From assembly GCA_003452395.1 (NCBI GenBank), contig DMOI01000055.1, positions 1 through 56,907 of the forward strand: a stretch of DNA of 56,907 bases, given 5' to 3'. Every line of letters starts with the position of its first letter. Positions within the stretch are counted from its first letter, which is position 1. Source of the stretch: Clostridiales bacterium. Its GTDB lineage: Bacteria; Bacillota; Clostridia; Lachnospirales; UBA12420. Below, piece by piece: positions 49,991 to 56,907 of the stretch. The notes under the pieces are model-generated. The model searched no databases, had not been told where the DNA came from, and worked only from the letters and a program-made list of their open reading frames with translations. The position numbers and the translations under genes were made by a program.

Positions 49991-52306
49991 TCATTCTCTC
50001 AGACTCAATACTCTTCTCGGTTTCGTTCCTTCCTCAGAGCTTACTATACCTCTAGCCTCTAGTTGATCCATCAATCTTGCTGCTCTATTGTAGCCAATTT
50101 TAAAAGCTCTTTGAAACATAGATATTGATGCTTTTTCTTTATCCATTACTAAATCTATAGCCTCATCTAATAGTTCGTCCTCTCCACCATTTAGAGTATC
50201 GTCTCCATCTATATTTCGATTTGTTATCTCTTCTATTATTTCTTTTTTATATTCTATAGCTCCATCTTTTTTAATAAAATCAACTATCTTTTCAATTTCT
50301 TTATCTGATACAAAAGCTCCCTGTATACGTTTAGGCTTACCCTCACCTACTGGATGATATAACATATCTCCCTTGCCTAGTAGTTTTTCAGCTCCAGCCA
50401 TGTCAAGGATAGTTCGTGAATCAACATTTGATGATACAGCAAATGCTATTCTTGATGGTATGTTAGCTTTTATAACTCCTGTTATTACATCAACGGAAGG
50501 TCTCTGCGTCGCTATAATGAGGTGCATCCCTGCCGCGCGTGCCATCTGTGCCAATCTACATATAGCATCTTCAACATCTTTTGGCGTAGCCATCATAAGG
50601 TCTGCAAGCTCATCAATTATGATGATTATTTGAGGCATTACGAAATCCTCTTTCTTCTCTTTAAGCATCTTATTGTACCCTTTAATATCCCGTACATTGT
50701 TTTCCGCAAAAGTATTATATCTATTCAGCATCTCTGCAACTGCCCAGTTTAAAGCACTTGCTGCTTTTTTAGGATCTGTTACTACCGGTATAAGTAAGTG
50801 TGGTATGCCATTATACATCTTAAGCTCAACCACTTTTGGGTCAATCATAAGAAGCTTTACTTCATTTGGATCAGATTTATAGATTAAACTCGCTATTATC
50901 GAATTTATACATACACTTTTACCTGAACCTGTAGCCCCTGCTATTAATAAATGTGGCATTTTAGCAAGGTCAATTACTATTTCTTTACCTGTTATATCTT
51001 TACCAAGTCCTACTGAGACTTTTGACTCAGATTGTTTAAATTCCTCAGTATCTATTACCTCTCTTAAATATACTGAATTAGTAACCTTATTTGGTATCTC
51101 AATACCAATAGCCGCCTTACCAGGTATAGGTGCCTCTATCCTTACACCCACTGCCGCTAGATTTAATGCTATATCATCAGCCAAGTTTACTATTTTGCTT
51201 ACCTTTACCCCTACACTCGGCTGGAGCTCATATCTTGTAACAGTTGGTCCTTTGTTTACTTGTACAACTTTTGCTTTTACTCCAAAACTGCCTAAAGTCA
51301 ACTCTAGTTTGTCAGCATTCTCTAAAAGTTCTTTTCGTGAATCAGTACTGCCGGTATTAGGATTCCTATTTAAAAATGACATACTAGGAAACTTATATGA
51401 TATCTTTTTGGGTCTGTGTACCTGTTCCCCATCCAAAGCTTCTGTTTCTACTGTTTTTATGACCTTTGATTTTACTTCTTTTGATGACTTTTCATATAAC
51501 CCTATCTTCAAATCATCATTTTCTTCTAATTCTACTTCGGCTGTAGGTATTTTCCCATTACTATCTACTCCAAATATCTTTATATCGTCCTCTTCACAAT
51601 CTACTACAACTTCTTTCTTATCATTTCCCTTTTCTATTACAATATCGTGTATTTTCTTTTTTTCGTTCCCCGTTTCTTTTCCATAAAGAAACTCATTTTT
51701 TGCGTTCTGCTCATTCTGATCTATTATTGCAATTTGCTTTTCTCTTATTTTACCTGCAACATTTTGTGCCATCTCTTTAGTTCCAGTGTATCCTGACTTT
51801 ACAAAGCTTCTAATTATTTTTATAATAGATCTTTTTGTTACATTCACAAAATATACTGCGGTTAAAAAAACTAATATTACATATGTACCAAAAACTCCAA
51901 ATATACTAACAAAAAGGCTTCCAAAAGATCTTCCGAGCAATCCTTCCTCCATATTAGTAAAAAAAGAATTGCTTGTATCTCCAATCTGTACCTTTTCTGT
52001 ATATATAAATGCAGTAATCATTATTATAAAGAACAGAATAGGTATTATTTTAAAATAATCTATATCGTCTTCATGATCTTTAAAAACCATAACAACATAT
52101 GCTACCAAAGCAACAGGCACTATGTAACCAGCCGTTCCAAACACATACAGAAGACTATTTCTCAAAAATTCTATCACATACCCATTTTGAGTATAATATA
52201 GGCTTATTGCGCTGAGTATCGCAATTGCTACTATAGTTATTCCCATGATTTCTACTTGTATCATTTTAACTTGTTTTGTCTTCTTTTTAGTTTTCCTTCT
52301 AGCCAT
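49991..52306 (-). CDS. ftsK: DNA translocase FtsK/SpoIIIE
   Basis: This ATP-driven motor moves chromosomal DNA through the septum in division and, in spore-formers, into the forespore. The 771-residue protein has four N-terminal membrane helices (within about 20-165), an acidic linker, the alpha/beta motor with Walker A AGATGSGKS and Walker B IIIIDELADLMM, and the C-terminal gamma winged helix (ISMFQRAFKIGYNRAARLMDQLEARGIV) that reads orienting DNA sequences. Length fits SpoIIIE-type more than the long proteobacterial FtsK. Which of the two roles applies cannot be told from sequence. Confidence 0.95.
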   Translation of the reverse strand: MARRKTKKKTKQVKMIQVEIMGITIVAIAILSAISLYYTQNGYVIEFLRNSLLYVFGTAGYIVPVALVAYVVMVFKDHEDDIDYFKIIPILFFIIMITAFIYTEKVQIGDTSNSFFTNMEEGLLGRSFGSLFVSIFGVFGTYVILVFLTAVYFVNVTKRSIIKIIRSFVKSGYTGTKEMAQNVAGKIREKQIAIIDQNEQNAKNEFLYGKETGNEKKKIHDIVIEKGNDKKEVVVDCEEDDIKIFGVDSNGKIPTAEVELEENDDLKIGLYEKSSKEVKSKVIKTVETEALDGEQVHRPKKISYKFPSMSFLNRNPNTGSTDSRKELLENADKLELTLGSFGVKAKVVQVNKGPTVTRYELQPSVGVKVSKIVNLADDIALNLAAVGVRIEAPIPGKAAIGIEIPNKVTNSVYLREVIDTEEFKQSESKVSVGLGKDITGKEIVIDLAKMPHLLIAGATGSGKSVCINSIIASLIYKSDPNEVKLLMIDPKVVELKMYNGIPHLLIPVVTDPKKAASALNWAVAEMLNRYNTFAENNVRDIKGYNKMLKEKKEDFVMPQIIIIIDELADLMMATPKDVEDAICRLAQMARAAGMHLIIATQRPSVDVITGVIKANIPSRIAFAVSSNVDSRTILDMAGAEKLLGKGDMLYHPVGEGKPKRIQGAFVSDKEIEKIVDFIKKDGAIEYKKEIIEEITNRNIDGDDTLNGGEDELLDEAIDLVMDKEKASISMFQRAFKIGYNRAARLMDQLEARGIVSSEEGTKPRRVLSLRE

Positions 52307-52360
52307 CTATATCAACACTCCTTCTTCTTCTATCCTTATTTTACCTTAAAAACAAGAAAA

Positions 52361-52386
52361 ATTCAAGTTTTATTTTCAACTTGAAT
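52361..52386 (-). terminator. Terminator after the ribonuclease G gene
   Basis: The minus strand pairs ATTCAAGTT with AACTTGAAT around eight bases and ends in TTTTTC. It lies 26 bases after the stop codon. Confidence 0.75.
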
Positions 52387-52411
52387 CTTTTTTGTTTGAA
52401 TCAACTTATAT

Positions 52412-53614
52412 TTAATAACTACTCTCCCTTTTCCTTAGTTGCCCCTTCCCCTTGCAAGCTGGACAATCACGTTTGTATATCTCATCCAAACTTTTTCTCA
52501 TTTTTTGCCTTGTTATCTCTACTAGCCCTAGCTTTGTAATTCCAAGTATAACCGTTTTTATTCTATCTTTGCCTGTCTCTTCTTTCAATATCTTTAGCAC
52601 TTCCTCTTTATCTTTATTATCCTTCATATTAATAAAGTCAACTATTATTATACCTGATATATTTCTAATCCTTATCTGCCTTGCTATTTCATGTGCTGCC
52701 TCAATATTTGTTTTATATATTGTTTGTTCTTTATCCTTTTTTCCTACAAACTTGCTCGTATCAACATCTATTACCGCCATTGCTTCTGTCTTGTCAAATA
52801 CAAGTTCTGCCCCACTTTTGAGCCATACTCTACTCCCTAGAGCTTTTTCTATTTGAGTATTTACCTTATACATATCAAATATATCAAGTCTATCATCTTC
52901 ATATAGTTCTACTTTTTGACCAAACTTTTTATCATATATACTTGAATACTTAATCAGATCAGTATAAACCTTTTCATCATTTATTACTACTTTAATAGTT
53001 TCTTTACATACCATATTATTGAATATAAACTCTTCTATATCTTGTTTATATACCACTTTCGGTGGCTTCATATATTGAAAATTGGAGTAGATTTTATCCC
53101 ACTTTTCTACTAGTGAAATATACTCTTTCTCGATCTCTTCTATTCCTATACTTAACACATCATTACGAACTATAACACCAAACTTTTTGGTGTTTATTCT
53201 ATTTACTAATTCTAGTACCTCATTTTTCTTCAATTCAGACGTTATTTTCTTTGAAAACATAACTTCTTTAGCTTGCGGCAGTAGTACCATATACTTACCA
53301 TTTATAGATATATCCTGTGTTAAATATGCTCCCTTTTCATCAGTTTCCTCTTTTTTTACTTGTACCAAAATTGTATCGCCTGATTTATTTTTTATTTTTG
53401 TATCTTTTTCAACAACTAAAAAACCTTTTTTTTGTTGACCTATATCCACAAAAAAAGATTCCATACTTTTGAGTTTGTTTTTTATTATGCCAGTATATAT
53501 GTTACCTGCTATCATTTCATCAGGATTTTCAACATATAATTCAACTAATTTATCATCTTCAATAATAGCTATTTGCGTTTCATTTTTATTCACATTCACA
53601 ATAATCTTTTGCAT
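52412..53614 (-). CDS. rng: Ribonuclease G/E family protein
   Basis: This endoribonuclease would process rRNA or mRNA. The 400-residue protein has an N-terminal S1 domain (about 30-110: AGNIYTGIIKNKLKSMESFFVDIGQQKKGFLV), an RNase H-like part, the catalytic Asp pair (AMAVIDVDTSKFVGKKDKEQ and IIIVDFINMKDNKDKEEV) and the zinc-link motif CPACKGKGQL at the C-terminus. At 400 residues it is shorter than E. coli RNase G (489), with a trimmed C-terminus. AGGAGG lies eight bases before the ATG. Confidence 0.93.
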   Translation of the reverse strand: MQKIIVNVNKNETQIAIIEDDKLVELYVENPDEMIAGNIYTGIIKNKLKSMESFFVDIGQQKKGFLVVEKDTKIKNKSGDTILVQVKKEETDEKGAYLTQDISINGKYMVLLPQAKEVMFSKKITSELKKNEVLELVNRINTKKFGVIVRNDVLSIGIEEIEKEYISLVEKWDKIYSNFQYMKPPKVVYKQDIEEFIFNNMVCKETIKVVINDEKVYTDLIKYSSIYDKKFGQKVELYEDDRLDIFDMYKVNTQIEKALGSRVWLKSGAELVFDKTEAMAVIDVDTSKFVGKKDKEQTIYKTNIEAAHEIARQIRIRNISGIIIVDFINMKDNKDKEEVLKILKEETGKDRIKTVILGITKLGLVEITRQKMRKSLDEIYKRDCPACKGKGQLRKRESSY

Positions 53615-53703
53615 GCAGAAAACCTCCTGAATAGATACGGTAAAATACTTTTATACTTTTTATATTACCATATTATTCAGCTTTTAGCAATAGAAAAAAG
53701 GTA

Positions 53704-53743
53704 TATAAAAATAGATGCGTAATAAATACACACCTATTTAAAA
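53704..53743 (-). terminator. Probable pyk terminator
   Basis: The minus strand can pair AAATAG-TG-GT with AC-CA-CTATTT around ATTTATT, with a few mismatches, followed by TTTATA. The position, 25-65 bases after the pyk stop, fits. Confidence 0.5.
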
Positions 53744-53768
53744 TTATTCCATATATTCAAAGTCTTTA

Positions 53769-55181
53769 TTATTCTATCACATGCACTTTTATCATGTTGG
53801 TTGCTCCTGAAACGTGGGGTACTATCCCACTAGTTATAACAACTTTATCACCTTGTCCAACCACTCTAGTCTCTAGTGCTTTTATTATTCCTTCATTCAT
53901 CATCTCATCAGTTGTTTCTTTTCTGTCAGCTATTGCAGGAATAACACCCCATGTTAGTGCTAACTGTCTGTATGTTGATTCAATATCTGTAACTGCTATA
54001 AGGGCACATCTATTTCTATATTTGGATACCTTATTAGCAGTACTTCCAGTTTTAGTCATAGCAATAATGGCACGAGCTCCTAATATTTCTGCCATATCGG
54101 CTGCTGCGCTACTTATTGCTTCTGTAATTGATTCGGAGTCGCTTACATCAATAAAGTTCTCATTGTATTCAAGCAGACTTTCCGTTTTTAATGCAATCTT
54201 AGTCATTGCCTGTACGGCTTCAATTGGATATTTTCCAGATGCACTTTCAGCCGATAACATTATAGCACTTGTACCGTCATATATTGCATTTGCTACATCA
54301 GTTACCTCTGCCCTTGTGGGTCTAGGATTTGACTTCATCGATTCTAGCATTTGAGTAGCTGTTATAACAGGTTTTCCAACTTCATTACATCTTCTAATTA
54401 TCATTTTTTGAATAGAAGGAAGTTCTTCCATATCAACTTCAACACCCAAATCTCCCCTTGCTACCATTATACCATCAGATACGGCGAGTATCTCTTCAAA
54501 TTTTAGAACACCTTCCCTGCATTCTATCTTTGATATTATTTTTACATGTTCTGCTTTGTTGTCTTTTAATAATTGCTTTAATTCCAAAACATCGCTTGGC
54601 CTTCTTATAAATGATGCTGCAATAAAGTCTATATCTCGTGTTACGCCCCACTCTATATCAGACTTATCTTGTGGACTTATAAAATCAAAGTGAAGTTTTG
54701 TTCCTGGTAAATTTATTCCTTTTTTATCAAGCAATACCGCATCATTTTTAACTTCTACTAGTACTTCATGATCTCTTTTTTCTAATACTACGAGTTCTAT
54801 TAAACCATCATCAATAAGCACTTTATCTCCTATATTTACGTCTTTTGCCATATCTTTATAGGTAACTGATATTCTTTCGTTTGTTCCAAGTACCTCATCC
54901 ATAGATATTATCAGCTTTTGTCCCGCTTGTAGAATTATTTTACCTTCTTGCATCTTATGTGTCCTTATCTCAGGACCTTTTGTATCTAATAATATAGCAA
55001 TAGGAACTTTCAACTCTTCCCTAACTTCTTTTACCTTATCTACCTTAGACCCATGTTCTTCATATGTCCCGTGAGACATATTAAGTCTTACTACATTCAT
55101 ACCTGCTCTAATCAGCTCAACTAGCTTCTCCTTGCTTTCGCTAGCAGGCCCTATTGTACATACTATTTTAGTTTTTTTCAT
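53769..55181 (-). CDS. pyk: Pyruvate kinase
   Basis: Pyk converts phosphoenolpyruvate and ADP to pyruvate and ATP. The 470-residue protein has IVCTIGPASES, NVVRLNMSHG with substrate-binding Arg near 32, the signature ISKIECREGV (catalytic Lys), GIMVARGDLGVE and ITATQMLESM, and a C-terminal allosteric domain. It lacks the extra PEP-utiliser-like C-terminal domain of Bacillus Pyk (about 585 residues). It has its own promoter (55242-55270). The long leader has GGGGG before the ATG. Confidence 0.96.
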   Translation of the reverse strand: MKKTKIVCTIGPASESKEKLVELIRAGMNVVRLNMSHGTYEEHGSKVDKVKEVREELKVPIAILLDTKGPEIRTHKMQEGKIILQAGQKLIISMDEVLGTNERISVTYKDMAKDVNIGDKVLIDDGLIELVVLEKRDHEVLVEVKNDAVLLDKKGINLPGTKLHFDFISPQDKSDIEWGVTRDIDFIAASFIRRPSDVLELKQLLKDNKAEHVKIISKIECREGVLKFEEILAVSDGIMVARGDLGVEVDMEELPSIQKMIIRRCNEVGKPVITATQMLESMKSNPRPTRAEVTDVANAIYDGTSAIMLSAESASGKYPIEAVQAMTKIALKTESLLEYNENFIDVSDSESITEAISSAAADMAEILGARAIIAMTKTGSTANKVSKYRNRCALIAVTDIESTYRQLALTWGVIPAIADRKETTDEMMNEGIIKALETRVVGQGDKVVITSGIVPHVSGATNMIKVHVIE

Positions 55182-55241
55182 AAGTTTTTACCCCCATATG
55201 ATAAATAATTTTTATTTTCTTATTATTTATTACTAATATTT

Positions 55242-55270
55242 ATGTTACCAGATAAATATTAATATGTCAA
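55242..55270 (-). promoter_or_regulatory. Sigma-A promoter of pyk
   Basis: TTGACA (55265-55270) and TAACAT (55242-55247) are 17 bases apart on the minus strand. The leader is about 55 bases long. Confidence 0.7.
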
Positions 55271-55396
55271 CTTTTTTCAATTTTTATTTGTTAAAAAAAT
55301 CCCTAAATTCCATTTAAAACGATAGTATAAGATTATTTTTTTATGTTAATAATATTAATGTTAATTAATCTTATTTTGAAAGGAGACTTTAAAAAT

Positions 55397-55543
55397 ATGG
55401 CTAAAAACAAAGATAACGCACAAAACGCAGCTCAAAATGCATCAAAAGCAAATAGAGCCAATGCAACAAAAGACACAAGAGTTAATACAGATGCAACAAA
55501 TGCAAGAACTACTTCAGACCAAGGCACACAAGATTGTAAGTAA
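55397..55543 (+). CDS. 48-residue Asn/Ala-rich hydrophilic protein
   Basis: No family is recognised with certainty. The protein (MAKNKDNAQNAAQNASKANRAN... to ...TSDQGTQDCK) is made almost wholly of Asn, Ala, Lys, Thr, Asp and Gln, with QNA/KAN/DATNA pseudo-repeats, no hydrophobic core, and one Cys near the end. It is probably disordered. Such composition recalls small acid-soluble spore proteins of the gamma type, but their repeat is not evident, so this is a guess. Evidence that it is real: GAAAGGAGA eight to nine bases before ATG 55397 and a perfect terminator right after the stop. Confidence 0.7.
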   Translation: MAKNKDNAQNAAQNASKANRANATKDTRVNTDATNARTTSDQGTQDCK

Positions 55544-55577
55544 ATAAAAAATGCAGATTAATCTGCATTTTTTATTT
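55542..55577. terminator. Bidirectional terminator (perfect 36-bp palindrome)
   Basis: AAATAAAAAATGCAGATT is followed directly by its exact complement. It gives a T-rich tail on both strands, serving the 48-residue gene and the convergent methyltransferase gene. Confidence 0.9.
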
Positions 55578-56733
55578 ACTTAACATCTGACCTTACTTGT
55601 CTTGGTGGCTTTGGTCCTAGAAATTTATACAAATTCGTCTTTAGCATTCCATTGTACAGCTTTCTCTTTTTATCAGCACGTCTTCCAAAAACTTTTTCAA
55701 AATTCTCATATGATGTTATTATATAAAATGACCATGTTTCTAGCTTTCTAAAAGCTTTACCCATATCTTTATATAATACCTCCACGGTCTCCTCAACTTC
55801 AATTCGCTCACCATAAGGTGGGTTCGTAATTATAAACCCGTACTTTTTATTACTACTTATTTCTCTCATGTCTCTCTTTTGAAAATGTATATAGTCTGAT
55901 ACTCCTGCATTTTCAGCGTTTTCTCTTGCTATTTTAAGTACATTTTCATCTATATCGTATCCTTGAAGCTTAAAGTCAAGGGTATTCTTTATTCCATTAA
56001 AGGCCTGTTTCTTTATTGATTTTAAGTCTTCCTTATCTATTTGAGACCAATTTTCAAAGGGAAATTTCCTATTGAGTCCTGGTGCTATATTAAGACCAAT
56101 CATTGCAGCTTCTATAAGTATAGTGCCCGCTCCACAAAATGGATCAATTAGTTCTCTTTCTGCTTTCCAAGGGGTTAGCATAACCATAAGAGCCGCAAGC
56201 GTCTCTTTTATAGAAGCCTCCGACTGCCTTTCTTTATAGCCCCGTTTATATAAAGACTCTCCCGACGTATCTATTGTAACTGTTACATCGTTTTTATTTA
56301 TAAAAACATATATTGGATATTCATCATCAGTTTCTTCTAACCAGTCAACTTTATATATAAGTTTCAACCTTTCTACTATTGCTTTTTTTGTTATTGCCTG
56401 CACATCTGGCGTACTATGTAGTCTTGATTTTATAGAAACCGCCTTTTTCACTGGAAATATTGAGCTCTTTTTTATCCATTTTTCCCATTCTATTTTTTTA
56501 ATATTCTGAAAAAGTTCCTCAAATGAAGTCGCCCTAAATTCACCCATCTTTAGATGAATTCTTTCCGCTGTTCTGAGCCATATGTTAGCCAAAGCTATGC
56601 CCCTTAGATCAGCCATAAATGTTATTCTACCATCTTCTACTTTCCTTATATCATATCCCAAATTTATTATTTCTTCTTTTAGCACAGATTCTACACCAAA
56701 ATTGCACGTAGCTATTAGTTCTACTTTATCCAT
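55576..56733 (-). CDS. THUMP-domain class I rRNA methyltransferase (RlmL/YpsC-like)
   Basis: This is probably a 23S rRNA guanine-N2 methyltransferase. The 385-residue protein has an N-terminal ferredoxin-like part and a THUMP domain (about 45-155), then a Rossmann methyltransferase domain with DPFCGAGTILIEAAMIG (SAM-binding motif I), GYDIDENVLKIARENAENAGV and the catalytic NPPYGERIE motif. It matches the YpsC/RlmL N-terminal half rather than the fused E. coli RlmKL. The start is ATG at 56733. Confidence 0.92.
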   Translation of the reverse strand: MDKVELIATCNFGVESVLKEEIINLGYDIRKVEDGRITFMADLRGIALANIWLRTAERIHLKMGEFRATSFEELFQNIKKIEWEKWIKKSSIFPVKKAVSIKSRLHSTPDVQAITKKAIVERLKLIYKVDWLEETDDEYPIYVFINKNDVTVTIDTSGESLYKRGYKERQSEASIKETLAALMVMLTPWKAERELIDPFCGAGTILIEAAMIGLNIAPGLNRKFPFENWSQIDKEDLKSIKKQAFNGIKNTLDFKLQGYDIDENVLKIARENAENAGVSDYIHFQKRDMREISSNKKYGFIITNPPYGERIEVEETVEVLYKDMGKAFRKLETWSFYIITSYENFEKVFGRRADKKRKLYNGMLKTNLYKFLGPKPPRQVRSDVK

Positions 56734-56775
56734 ATTAATCTCTCAATCCTTTCAAAAAGCTCAGTCATCTGTTAT

Positions 56776-56836
56776 TTATTTTTGTTCTTTGTACTCTGTT
56801 GTTTGTTCTTATACTCTGTTCTCTACACTTTACTAT
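56776..56836. repeat. Single-arm heptad repeat (TTCTTTG/TACTCTG) upstream of the methyltransferase gene
   Basis: The plus strand reads units such as TTCTTTG, TACTCTG, TTGTTTG, TTCTTAT, ACTCTG, related to the right arms at 19.07 kb and 29.76 kb. No complementary arm is seen within the window, so it is either a decayed copy or only part of one. Confidence 0.6.
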
Positions 56837-56907
56837 TATACCATACTTTTTAAATTTTACTAGTGCGATAATTTAAATAAATTTCATTTTTTTACACAAT
56901 TTATATT

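Overview
The window is AT-rich chromosomal DNA from a motile low-GC Gram-positive, most likely a member of the Clostridia. The evidence is strong Shine-Dalgarno sites, TTGACA-17-TATAAT-type promoters, a DnaD/DnaI-like primosome pair, and a flagellar/chemotaxis operon with FliY, CheC, CheD, FlhF, FlhG, FapA and a SwrB-like gene in the Bacillus/Clostridium order. The genus cannot be named from the sequence. Nearly all genes lie on the minus strand. No rRNA, tRNA or CRISPR array was seen.

Left part (1-11.7 kb). After an ABC-transporter ATPase and a decayed ATPase-like fragment come an 802-residue orphan protein with an internal duplication and then a complete NAD block: nrtR-nadE-nadD, a nicotinamidase-like gene, pncB and nadK. 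AT-rich palindromic motifs built on ACTTATTA/TAATAA sit at the predicted transcription starts of nadD, pncB and nadK and in the leaders of pncB and the nicotinamidase gene. They are good candidates for NrtR operators and would make this a self-contained NAD regulon.

Middle-left (11-26 kb). This holds an orphan 229-residue protein, ftsH, tilS, the plus-strand dnaD-like/dnaI-like pair, dinB, a stand-alone starch-binding domain protein, ruvX, a MazEF-like toxin-antitoxin pair with a palindromic operator, mtaB, and the translation/envelope group rseP-cdsA-uppS-frr-pyrH, from which dxr is missing.

Middle (26-44.4 kb). A single long fla/che operon runs leftwards from a promoter before fliL: fliL-fliM-fliY-cheY-fliO-fliP-fliQ-fliR-flhB-flhA-flhF-flhG-cheA-cheW-cheC-cheD-sigD-fapA, an unknown gene, a swrB-like gene and an MltG-domain gene. 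It ends in a long hairpin. It encodes the switch, the export gate, chemotaxis signalling and the flagellar sigma factor. cheB is not present between flhG and cheA. Three large hairpin repeats lie inside the operon.

Right part (44.5-56.9 kb). pgsA, rimO, an AlbA_2-type regulator, a repeat-filled spacer, an HlyIII-family membrane protein, folD, ftsK/spoIIIE, a ribonuclease G, pyk, a 48-residue Asn/Ala-rich protein and a THUMP-domain RNA methyltransferase.

The most unusual feature is the number of non-coding hairpin repeats. Long stem-loops built from tandem 7-nt units (AAGTTGA or CAAAGTA types) occur at five sites, often touching a stop codon, with single-arm or degenerate traces elsewhere. 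At least four further palindromic repeat families are present.
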